Of a stretch of DNA of 64,000 nt, positions 1 through 11,030 are shown in pieces. Source of the DNA: Fistularia commersonii (taxonomy: Eukaryota; Chordata; Actinopteri; Syngnathiformes; Fistulariidae); assembly GCA_037954325.1 (NCBI GenBank), contig JBBMNZ010000003.1, positions 12,134,965-12,198,964 of the forward strand, read 5' to 3'. Position 1 is the stretch's first letter, and each line of letters opens with the position of its first letter. The notes beneath the pieces are model-generated. The model was not told where the DNA came from. It saw nothing but the letters and a program-made list of their open reading frames with translations, and ran no database searches. Both the position numbers and the translations under genes were made by a program.

Positions 1-923
1 GTATACACCCCTGCACTTCCTCATTCCACCACCAAGTCTCCTTATCTACTTTCCTTCCAGATGACACACCAAGTACTCTTCTACCTGTCTCCCTGATAAC
101 ACTAGCTGTTGTTGTCCAATCATCTGGAAGCTCACCCTGGCCACCCAGACCCTTTCTCAATTCCTCCCTGAAAACCATGCAACACTCCTCCCTTTTCAGC
201 TTCCACCATTTTGTCCTCTGCTCTGCCTTTGTCCTCTTCATCTTCCTTGTCACCAGAGTCATCCTACAAACCACCATCCTATGCTGTCTGGCTACACTCT
301 CACCTACAACTACTTTGCAGTCACTGATCTCTTTCAGGTTACCTTGTCTATACAAGATGTAGTCTACCTGCGTGCTCCTACCTCCGCTCTTATAAGTTAC
401 CCTATGTTCCTGTTTTTTCTGGAAAAAGGTGTTCACTACAGCCATTTCCATCCTTTTTGGAAAATCTACCACCATCTGTCCCTCTGCATTCCTATCCTGG
501 ATACCAAATCTGCCCATCACTTCTTCATCCCCTCTATTGCCTTCACCAACATGTCCATTGAAGTCTGCACCAATGACCACTCTCTCATTTCTGGGAATAT
601 TCTGCATCACTTCATCTAAATCATTCCAGAACTTCTCCTTCTCTTCAGATTCACATCCCACCTGCGGGGGCACTAACAACATTGAGCATCACACCTTCGA
701 TTTCCAGTTTCAGACTCATAAGTCTATCTGACATTCTTTCCACCTCTAGGATGTTCCTAACAAACTCCTCCTTCAAGATAACTCCTACTCCATTTCTCTT
801 CTTGTCAGTACCATAATAGTACAACTTAAAGCCTGCTCCTAAGCTTCTTGCCTTACTACCTTTCCACCTGGTCTCCTGGACACACAGTATATCCACCTTC
901 ATTCTTTGCATCATGTCGACCAA
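1..923 (-). pseudogene. RTE LINE ORF, APE endonuclease domain (frameshifted)
   Basis: The endonuclease nicks target DNA to prime reverse transcription. Reading from 923 downward, the protein opens with MVDMMQRMKVDILCVQETRW, which holds the conserved catalytic QET (Glu) motif, then GVGVILKEE. At about 660 one extra C in a C run shifts the frame and the first frame ends at 651. The other frame continues towards position 1 and contains an ADFNGHVG-like motif (about 547-575) and the QVDYILYR-like C-terminal endonuclease motif (about 350-375). The start codon at 921-923 is only the first Met of the surviving open frame, so the true start may be further upstream. The copy is not coding-competent because of the frameshift. 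Confidence 0.75.
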
Positions 924-1316
924 CTCTGCCTTTTCCTGTTATAGTCCCAACATTCAAAGTCCCTACTCTCAGTCCCAGACTCTTTCCTTTCCTCCTCTCT
1001 CTCTGCTTCCGAACACGCACTCCTCCTCTTCTTCTTGTTCATGTTCTTCGACCCACAGTAGCCCAATTTCCATTAGTACCTTGTAGGTCATCAGTACCAA
1101 TGGCGGTCGTTGTTAACCCGGTCCGCGACCGATCCGGTATGGTATAGTTTTGGTTGTCTTGCATATTTGGTTTTGGCAAAAGTTTTACGCCGGCTGCCCT
1201 TCCTGACGCAACCCTCTGCATTTATCCGGGCTTGGGACCGGCACAGGGAGACACTGCTCCGTGTCCCCCCAAGGCAGGCTTGGAGAGACACGGGCCAGTG
1301 CTGCCCTGAGGCTGCA
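1..1316 (-). mobile_element. RTE-clade LINE copy A, 5' UTR and endonuclease part, continues beyond window start
   Basis: Read on the minus strand this is the beginning of the RTE-type LINE whose 3' halves recur at 4.0, 15.7, 21.2, 27.9, 54.0, 57-60 and 63 kb. From high to low coordinates it shows a GC-rich 5' leader (about 1316-930, including the stretch 'aagttttacgccggctgcc'), then an APE-type endonuclease. The copy runs off the left edge, so its RT part lies outside. The family is recognised from its endonuclease and RT sequences and from the (GAA)n tails of sister copies; the fish name Expander is possible but I cannot verify it. It abuts a plus-strand L1-type LINE at about 1320. Confidence 0.8.
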
Positions 1317-1319
1317 TTA

Positions 1320-4004
1320 CAAAAGGAAATTAGAAGATATATTCAAAAATCTTAACTTAAGAAAACTCTCTGCATCTGAGGCGGACGAATTAATAACTCC
1401 TATCCGAGAAAACAAGATACAAGACGTTATTAAATCATTAAAAAACAACAAATCCCCTGGCACAGATGGTCTACCAGGTGAATTTTATAAGGCCTTTGGA
1501 GAGGAGCTCGTGCCAAAACTTTGCCAGATCTTTAATTATGCCTTACAGGAAAATGACCCACCTCAGAGCTGGTCTGAGGCAGTAATAACGGTTATACTCA
1601 AAGAGGGGAAAGATCCATTAGATTGTGGTGCCTATAGGCCAATCAGTTTGTTGGGGAATGACATAAAGATTATTAGTTCTGCAAATAGAATGCAGAAGTA
1701 CTTATGTAAATTGATTAATCCAGACCAGACCGGTTTCATACCAGGTCGACAAGGAGCAAATAATATTAGAAGAGCATTAAATGTACAATCAGTGGCAAGA
1801 CATTCAGCTCACCGGTCAATGCTTCTTAGTCTAGATGCTGAGAAGGTGTTCGACAGGGTGGACTGGACATATCTGAAATTTACTATGGAACAAATGGGAT
1901 TTAATTTGACATTTATAAAATGGATTGAATCACTGAATAAAGACCCAATATCAAGGATCAGGGTGAATGGGTACTGCTTCCAATTTTTTCACCTTAAAAA
2001 AGGAGTTAGGCAGGGGAACCCAATCTTGCCTATTTTGTTCGCATTGTGTATCGAACCGCTTGCTGAATTGATAAGGACAAACGATCAGATCGAGGGAATA
2101 GTAGATGAAGGAGGGGAGAATTGCTCAAAATTTCGTTGTTCGCGGATGATGTTCTTTTGTTTATAAGAAATCCTCAGTCATCTATACCGGCCCTTATGCA
2201 GTGCCTGAGGGACTATGGGGAGATGTCAGGGTGCAAGGTGAATGAGGGGAAATCAGAAGCAATGATGATAACAGGATGCTGGCCGACATGCTTGGATGGA
2301 GAGGTGAAATTCAAGTGGTCAAAAGAGGGCTTTAGATACCTGGGAATCATTCTCACACACGACCCAAGTCAGCTACATAAGGCAAATTATGGTAAACTAA
2401 TTTCTCAGATCAAAAATGACATGGAAAGATGGGAGGTGCTTCCTTTGTCCTTGGTTGGGAGGATAGAAAGTATCATGATGAATGTCCTACCTAGAATGCT
2501 GTTTCTGTTCAATGCTCTGCCTATCACTGTTCCTGTATCTACCTTTACATCACTGGATAAGCTCATTTCCAAATATATATGGCAGAACAAGAGGCCCAGA
2601 GTGAGATTGAAAATACTCTGTGCACCCAGAGATAAGGGTGGATTGGCCTTGCCACACTTACGAAGTTACTACCTGGCAGCACAACTTGGAAAATTGGTCT
2701 CATGGATAAAACTAGATATGGACACAAGATGGGTGCATATAGAGCAAGGTTCAGTTAAAAATGTGTCGCTTTCAACTCTTCCCTTTCTAAATTCAAAAAC
2801 AAGTCGTGGACTTAAGATACAAAATGAATATGTCAACCATACACTTAAGGTTTGGGAGAAGACAAGACGATTCCTGAATCTACCTCTATCTCTATCAAGG
2901 GCAGCAAAAATAACAGCAGCAGGTGACTTTCTGCCAGCAAAGATGGACGGTGGTTTCATTAGATGGGCAGGGAAAGGTTTAATCACAATACATCAGTTAT
3001 TTGAAGGAAGAACTCTGAGGGCTTTTTCACAACTTCAGGCAAAATACGACATTGACTCTAAGGATTTATTTAGATATTTTCAAATTCAACATTATTTGAT
3101 GACACACAAAGAATGGGACAATATTAAAGAAGCTTCAACTAATTTTGAACAATATTGGATTGAGATAGTTGAGAATAAAATGAACATTAAAAATACAATA
3201 TCAGATATATATGGCAGGATACGTATGGACACTTTAGTAGACACACTGGATGTGAAAGCTAAGTGGGAACTGGAATCTAATGCCGTGATTGCTGATGGAG
3301 AATGGGAGAGTTCTTGGTTGCCCTGGCAAAAATGTTTAAGCAGCCCAACATGGAGGGAGTTCAGCTGGAAGTTAAGAATAAGGTATTTTAAATCTCCCTT
3401 GATAATAGCTTCTTATGATAATAACTGTTCTCCCCTGTGTTGGAGGGGCTCTGGCATAACGGGGGACTTTTCCCACATTTTTTGGGACTGCCCTAAACTG
3501 ATGAAATTCTGGGAAGAGGTAAAAAAACAAATAAGTGAGATTTTAAAATTAAACAGACCAATTGATCCACAGCAATTTATTATGGGTACAGCATCAACAA
3601 GGAAAAACCAGGTGTTTTCACGTGTAGTTCTTCTATTAATTGCACATAAAATGATCACAGTAAACTGGCTCAAACCCCACCCACCCACCTGGACCAGTGG
3701 CGTCAGAGACTTAAGGATGTAAACTGCATGGAACGCATAACAGCAAACTTACGACTTCAGACAGACCTATATCTTGACAAATGGGCACCCATTAAAAAAT
3801 ATTTGGAGAGTTGAAGATATTATATCTATTTGACTGAGTTAGATTTTTTTTTTTTTTTTTTTTAGTTTTATTTTATTTTTCGCTTGCTATTGAGGATATA
3901 AATGACCTATAAAGAATATTGTATAATGTGTATCTTGTTATGAGGTTTAGTAAGAATGTGTATGACTCTGTTAAGAAACCTGTTCCAATAAATGTTCAAA
4001 AAAA
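1320..4004 (+). mobile_element. L1-clade LINE, 5'-truncated
   Basis: A 5'-truncated L1-type non-LTR retrotransposon. It begins inside ORF2 just before the RT domain and ends with a 3' UTR, an AATAAA polyadenylation signal at 3987-3992 and a short A-rich tail at 3998-4004. A poly-T tract lies in the 3' UTR at about 3845-3864. No endonuclease and no ORF1 are present. Its tail directly abuts the 5'-truncated RTE copy B at about 4005. I cannot define a target-site duplication. Confidence 0.85.
1325..3813 (+). pseudogene. L1-type ORF2 reverse transcriptase and C-terminal domain (two frameshifts)
   Basis: Encodes the RT that would copy LINE RNA at the nicked target. In order: KSPGTDGLPGEFY (about 1455-1495), YRPISL (about 1633), GFIPGRQ, then LDAEKVFDRVDW (usually DAEKAFD) and GVRQGNPILP (usually GVRQGCPLSP). 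A 1-base loss near 2118 shifts the frame. The catalytic box SLFADDVLLF follows in the new frame (FADD at 2139-2150). Then come YLGIIL, the thumb, and the C-terminal Cys/His motif typical of L1 (CSPLCW...HIFWDC, about 3427-3491). A second 1-base shift near 3690 moves the final residues (ending WAPIKKYLES) into another frame, with a stop at 3811-3813. Apart from the shifts few stops interrupt it, suggesting moderate age. Confidence 0.85.
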
Positions 4005-5112
4005 GACAATGCTAATAGAAAAGTACAGAGAAGGTCAGAGGGAGTTGCAATGCGTTTTTGTAGACCTAGAAAAAGCATATGACAGGGTGCCAAGAGAGGA
4101 GCTCTGGTATTGTATGAGGAAGTCTGGAGTGGCAGAGAAGTATGTTAGACTGGTGCAGGACATGTATGCTAGCTGTGAGACACTGGTGTGCTGTAGGGGT
4201 AACGGAGAAGTTCAAGGTGGAGGTGGGACTCCATCAGGGATCAGCTCTGAGCCCCTTCTTGTTCGCAATGGTGATGGATAGGCTGACAGATGAGGTTAGA
4301 CAGGAATCCCCATGGACCATGATGTTTGCAGATGACACTGTGATCTGTAGTGAGCGCAGACAACAGGTAGAGGAAAATCTAGAGAGGTGGAGGTATGCTC
4401 TGGAAAGGAGAGGAATGAAAGTTAGTCGCAGCAAAACAGAATATATGTGTGTGAATGAGAGGAACTCGGGTGGAACGGTGAGGCTACAGGGAGTGGAGAT
4501 CAAGAAGCTGGAGGATTTCAGGTACTTAGGGTCAACAGTCCAGAGCAACCGAGAGTGTGGAAAAGAGGTGAAGAGACGGGTCCAAGCAGGTTGGCATGGG
4601 TGGAGAAAAGTGTCAGGGGTTCTATGTGATAGAAGACTTTCAGCCAGGATAAAAGGAAAGGTGTACAAGACAGTGGTGAGACCAGCGATGATGTATGGAC
4701 TAGAAACTGTTGCAATGACCAAAAGACAGCAGGAAGAACTAGAGGTTGCAGAGATGAAGATGTTGAGGTTCTCTTTAGGAGCAACCAGGATGGATAGGAT
4801 CAGGCATGAGTCTATCAGAGGAACAGCATATGTTAGATGTTTTGGAGAGAAGGTCAGAGAAGCCAGACTGAGATGGTTCGGTCATGTACAGAGGAGGGAT
4901 AGAGAATATATTGTTAGACGGATACTGGAATTGGAGCTGCCAGGCAAGAGGTCTCGAGGAAGACCAAAGAGAAGATTTATGGACGTAGTGAGAGAGGATA
5001 TGAAGGTAGTTGGTGTGAGAGAGGAGGATACAGAGAATAGGGTTAGATGGAGAAAGTTGACTCGCTGTGGCGACCCCTGACGGGAAAAGCCGAAAGAAGA
5101 AGAAGAAGATAT
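4005..5112 (+). mobile_element. RTE-clade LINE copy B, 5'-truncated
   Basis: The 3' half of the RTE family: RT palm, thumb and C-terminus, then a very short 3' UTR ending in a (GAA)n tail at about 5094-5109. It is 5'-truncated in the middle of RT, exactly where the L1 tail ends, and no target duplication is visible. The almost absent UTR and GAA-repeat tail are typical of RTE elements. Confidence 0.88.
4008..5080 (+). pseudogene. RTE reverse transcriptase, C-terminal two thirds (frameshifted)
   Basis: The first frame (to about 4185) carries VFVDLEKAYDRVPREELWY, the RT motif with the first catalytic Asp. After ETLV a 5-base stretch (TACGG, present in the copy at 28 kb) is absent, which shifts the frame. 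The second frame then runs open from about 4190 to 5080: VGLHQGSALSPFLFAMV, the catalytic MMFADDTVICSE (about 4320-4355), KTEYMCVNERN, DFRYLGSTV, RLRWFGHVQRR and a basic C-terminus ending RWRKLTRCGDP. The same 5-base loss is in copy C at 15.7-17.0 kb, so it was probably inherited from a shared source element. Confidence 0.85.
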
Positions 5113-7117
<2,005 letters not shown>

Positions 7118-7303
7118 TGGTAAATTCTTGTCAAAATCCTGTTGTGGCGACTGGACTTGAATTCTTCACTTGTAGACTTTTCACCCCTCAGAGGCTGAAG
7201 AAGAACTTCCTCAGAACTGAAGAAGCCTCTCGGGTGAAGGGTGAAGAAAGTGGAGAAATTTGGACCAGTTACCACTACAAGAAGATTTTGACAAGAATTT
7301 GAC
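7118..7303. repeat. Fold-back (palindromic) element, MITE-like
   Basis: The two ends are inverted copies. The left arm begins 'taaattcttgtcaaaatc' and the right arm ends 'gattttgacaagaattt'. The match extends imperfectly inward over about 36 bases on each side, and weaker complementarity continues towards the middle. Because of this both strands encode the same short peptide, ILTRI, near the ends. No transposase is present. It could be a miniature inverted-repeat element or two repeat ends joined head to head. Confidence 0.6.
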
Positions 7304-7674
7304 ACTGGTAATAAGACACTGGTCAGAATCAGAAGATGACAAATTTGATGATCAGGAGTTGAAAAAGGAGCCAAAATGTTGACCAGCCATAATGATTCAG
7401 GCACAGGAATAACTACAAAGTAGCCACTCGTGTATTTTTACAGTGAAGAGGTAAAGGAAAAAAAGAACCTAGATGATCAGAAATAAAAAGAATAGTGTGC
7501 ACATTTAAATGAAATAATAGCTGTTACAAGTGCACCCTTTATTAAAGCTCCATGTATAATATAAGTATGTGTGTGTGTGTGTGTATCTCTTTCTCTGTAA
7601 TTCTTGGCTCGCTATGTGTAATGACCAGAATCTCATCCTGGTCCTCTGATTTTCTTGTACAGGTAGATGCAGAC

Positions 7675-8050
7675 AGATAAGGGTGATGCAGGGCAAATAC
7701 AAGCAGCATGCAAAGGGCAGTAGCAGGCAGTCTAGGAAGGGAGGATGAAGGGCAGGAGCAGGCAGACCAGGTAGGGTGGATGCTGGGCAGGAATAGGAAG
7801 TCCGATTGGGGATGGGCAGCTAGGAGGAGGTAGGTGGCAGCCCAGCAGGATACAAGGGTTTACATCGCCACAGGGAAAGGTGCCCAGGTGAGTAGCACAG
7901 GTTTACTTCTCTGAGGAGAATTACAGCCCAGTGAGTTGCACAGGTTTTCATTGCCAGGGAGAGGGGCAGCCCAATGAGGTGTGTGGGTTTATACTGCTAG
8001 GGGGAGTGGTAGCTTAGCGAGATGCATGGGTTTACACGACCGGGTGGAAG
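7675..8050. repeat. Degenerate minisatellites
   Basis: Two adjacent GA/GC-rich tandem arrays. At 7675-7830 the phrase 'gggcaggagcaggcag' recurs with changes. At 7857-8050 a 42-44 base unit beginning 'ggtttac' or 'ggttttc' and containing 'cagcccagtgagttgcac' repeats about five times, with starts near 7857, 7900, 7942, 7986 and 8029. The open frame across it has no domain and is not called. Confidence 0.7.
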
Positions 8051-8324
8051 GAGAAGACCAAGGGGAATTAGCTGTTGTAATGTCTTATTATGTTGCTTAT
8101 GTGCTAAGGTGTTTTCCTAATCCCACACCGAGTCCACCAACAGGCCTTGTTTGGGAGTGGCTTTTTTTTCCCTCTCCTTCCCCTTTTTCCTTCCTTTTCC
8201 ATCTGTTCTGTTACATAACATAACGCTCCACTGTGCATGGCAACCAGATGCATTGTAGACAGCAAAACAATAATATCAGTGTATGGGTCACTGTACATTG
8301 ACAATAAAGTTCCTGATACTTAAT
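8051..8324. other. Repeat-like 3' end with AATAAA
   Basis: The end of this block, 'gacaataaagttcctgat' (about 8300-8318), has the form of a retrotransposon 3' terminus with a polyadenylation signal. No linked coding part is visible upstream. Open frames here are uninformative. Confidence 0.35.
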
Positions 8325-9012
8325 TCTTTTTCAGGAACTTCACAGCTTCGCTGGTCCACTTCTTTGATTTCCTCACAACTTGGTCACAGAGTTTTAATTT
8401 CTGACTGTATGCAGGAAGGATCAAGACCTGGTCAAAGAGGTCCAGTTCACTGCTTACTGTAGTGTAACTGTGATGCAGAATGTTTTCTCTGGTCGGGCAT
8501 TTGATGAACTGTCTCTATTTTGGGAGTTCATGGGTGAGGCATCCCTTGTTAAAGTCCCCGAGGACAATAGTTTGAGAGTCTGAGTTTGTCTTCTCTCCAC
8601 TACTTATCTTGTTGGTGAGCATGGGTAGTCCCTCTTGCATGCTTGCCGATGGTGAAATGTAACTGACACCGACCAGGATGAATGAGGCAAACTCATGGAG
8701 GGAAAAGCAGTCTGCAGTGAATGAAAAAAGATTCCAGATTGGGAGAAAGGTGATTTTGGATCACAGTCACGCTGTAGCACCAGCTACTGTTGGTATATCA
8801 AAACACAAACCTCCACCTTTCGTTTTGCCAGAAAGTTTTTGGTCGTAATACACCCTGAAGAGTTGGAAGCCTGCCAACTCCAGCGCAGAGTCCAGCACTG
8901 ATCTGCATAGCCATATCTCCGTGAAGCACAAAACAGAAGGTGGGGAATTGTCCCTGACTTTCCCCAATAATAGCTGCTGTTTGTCCAGTTTTTCCATCCA
9001 GTATCACTGTTT
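8325..9012 (-). mobile_element. LINE endonuclease fragment (Rex1/CR1-type), minus strand
   Basis: On the minus strand 8997 to 8767 reads KLDKQQLLLGKVRD, then VLCFTEIWL (catalytic Glu region of an APE endonuclease), AGFQLFRVYYD, LSGKTKGGGLCF. Further down, interrupted by frameshifts, come a VLGDFNKG-like motif (catalytic Asp/Asn, about 8553-8576), QFIKCPT and HHSYTT (about 8470-8510), and KLKLCDQVVRKSKKWTSEAV (about 8340-8400). It has the same family flavour as the RT part at 26.2-27.6 kb. Only the endonuclease survives. Confidence 0.72.
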
Positions 9013-9320
9013 ACCTTACTATGTCAGCTGAGAGGAGGGTAATGTTCTTGTCCTTCTGGAGTGAGGAAACTGCTGTCTTCTCCTCACGGTGGATGTTTTT
9101 TGGAGAGTGCTGCTAGGACAGCAAGCCAGCAACAAACCATCACAATTTAGACTGACCCCTAACACTGGTTGTTATATTCAGAACTCCCTACAGTTCATTT
9201 GAACAGAAAAAGCCTCGCAAATGAGAGATGAAACATCTTCAAAGGAAGAACATCAAGGCCAGAGAGGAAGCTTTTTACCAGAAGTAGGTCTCACAGTTCG
9301 CCATTACATGAGGTTTAGTC
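9013..9320. other. Unassigned spacer between two LINE fragments
   Basis: No coding sequence recognised. A phrase at about 9211-9240 ('cctcgcaaatgagagatg') faintly resembles the middle of the fold-back element at 7.2 kb, but the similarity is too short to call. Confidence 0.3.
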
Positions 9321-11030
9321 TGTGTTCATGCTGAAGACCTACACATGTCATAACTCCCTCCATCCATCTTCCCTTGTCTATCAGGAATGCATGGAGGTTG
9401 CATGGGCAGCAGCCGGAGCAGTGAGGCCTAGACCTCCCTCTCCCCAGCCACATGGTCCAGCTCCTCTGGGGGGACCCCAAGGTGTTCCCAGGCCAGCCTT
9501 GAGACATAGTCTCTCCAGCGTGTCCTTGGTCTTCCTTGTGGTCTCCCCCGAGATGGACTTGCCCGGAATACCTCCCTCACGAGGCCTCCAGGGGGCATAC
9601 TGACTTGATGCCCCAGCCACCTCATGTGGCTCCTCTCAATGCAGAGGAGCAGTGCCTCTACTCCGAGCTCCCCCCAGATGACCGGATTCCTCACATTATC
9701 TCTGAGGGTGAGTCTGGCATTCTGCGGAGGAAACTCGTTTCAGCCATTTGTATCCACAATCTCATTCTTCTGGTCCCGACCCACAGCTTGTGACCATAGG
9801 TGAGGGTGGGAACGTAGATTTACCAGAAAATTGAGAGCTTCACCTTGGCTCAGCTCCCTCTTCCCCACGACAGGGCGTTACAGAGTCTGCATTGCAACGC
9901 AATGCAGCAGAGTGTGTTAGCCAAGACAGCCCTACAGCATTCAGAGCCTTGAGGAACCCAGGGTGCACCCCTTCCATGCCCGGGGCCCCATGACTGAAGA
10001 GCTTTTTGATTGCTACAGCAACTTCAGCCCCAGAAATAGGTGTTTCCACTCCAGAGTCCCCTTGCTCTGCTTCCTCATTGGAAGGCTCCCTCCTGGGTTG
10101 AGGAGGTCTTGGAAGTATTCCTGCCACTGATCTATAATGTCTCAAATTGAGGTCAGCAGCGCCCCGCTCCCACTGTGCACAGGGTTGTCAGAGCACTGCT
10201 TTCCCTACCTGAGCAGCCCTTAGTAGTCCATAGAGGACCAGAATTTCCTCGACACCCACCAGAAGTAGCTCTTCATGGTCTCCCCGAACTCCTCCCATGC
10301 CCGAGTTTTTGCCACCAGCAACAACTGAAGCTGCATGCTACTTGGCCATTCCGTACCTGTCAGCTTCCGGAGCCCCGCAGGTCAGAAAGGCCCGATAGGA
10401 TCACTTCTTCAGTTTGAGAGCATCTCTCACAGCTGGTGTCCACCAGTCTACCTGCCGACGGCAGGCGCCGAGACAGGGGGGCAATCATGTAAGAGGCACC
10501 TGCCCGGTGCCTCTTACTGGGGGCAACTCCAGACTAAAAAAGAATCCTGCCCCTCTTGAGAGGGTTGGTTCCAGACCCCACGCTGTGTGTTGAGGTGAAT
10601 TTGACAATATCTAGTCAGACCCAGGGCGTCCTCAGCCTCGTGCACCAGCTCTTTCCCTGCCATAGAGGTGACATTCCATGTTCCAAGAGCCAGCTTCTGC
10701 AGCCGAGGATCGGATCGCCAAGGTCCCCTAGGAAGCCCATGGGATGAGGGACCCATGTCATTCCTCCAGGCTGTGGCCGGCCAAGACCCATGGGTGAAGG
10801 CCTAGCCACCAGGCGCTTGCCATCGAGCCTTGTCCCTGGGCCTCGCTCAAGGGCTGGGCCCAGGTGACCCGGGTCCAGGCAAGGGAAATCTGGGTCCAAT
10901 GATTGTTTTCTTTATGGAGGTCTTCTAAGCCACTCTTTGTCTAGTCCCTCACTTGGGACCTGCTTGCCTTGGGTGACCCTTCCAAGGGCCTATAGCCCCC
11001 GACAACATTGCTCCCAGGATCACTGGGACA
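9321..11030 (-). mobile_element. RTE-clade LINE (Rex3-like), internally deleted
   Basis: A second, distinct RTE-type LINE. From high to low coordinates on the minus strand it has a GC-rich 5' region (11030-10750), the beginning of the endonuclease (10750-10515), a gap, the N-terminal RT region (10145-9900), and then directly the C-terminal region (9840-9380). The endonuclease C-terminus and the whole RT palm are missing. The GC content is far above the flanking AT-rich DNA. Rex3 is the best-known fish family of this kind; the exact family is an inference. Confidence 0.78.
9381..10899 (-). pseudogene. Rex3-like ORF remnants: endonuclease start, RT N-terminus, C-terminus
   Basis: Pieces in order on the minus strand: LALGTWNVTSMAGKELVHE at about 10705-10650 (start of the APE endonuclease), ISGAEVAVAIKKLF followed by GAPGMEGVHPGFLKAL (about 10037-9945; the 'GKAPG.D.I.PE.LK' region before the RT palm), and GLSWLTHSAA at about 9920. 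The sequence then jumps to the C-terminal part: LLLCIERSHMRWLGHQVSMP and RGRPQGRPRTRWRDYVSRLAW (about 9650-9490). Several frames are needed, so no protein is made. All catalytic RT residues are gone. Confidence 0.75.

Noticed and set aside
2100..2170. Programmed -1 frameshift between the two L1 RT frames
   Set aside because: The shift falls inside the RT domain just before FADD, where L1 elements have a continuous frame; a second random shift exists near 3690. It is simple decay.
8295..8320. Host gene polyadenylation site (acaataaag)
   Set aside because: No upstream exon is recognisable, and this phrase is typical of retrotransposon 3' ends.
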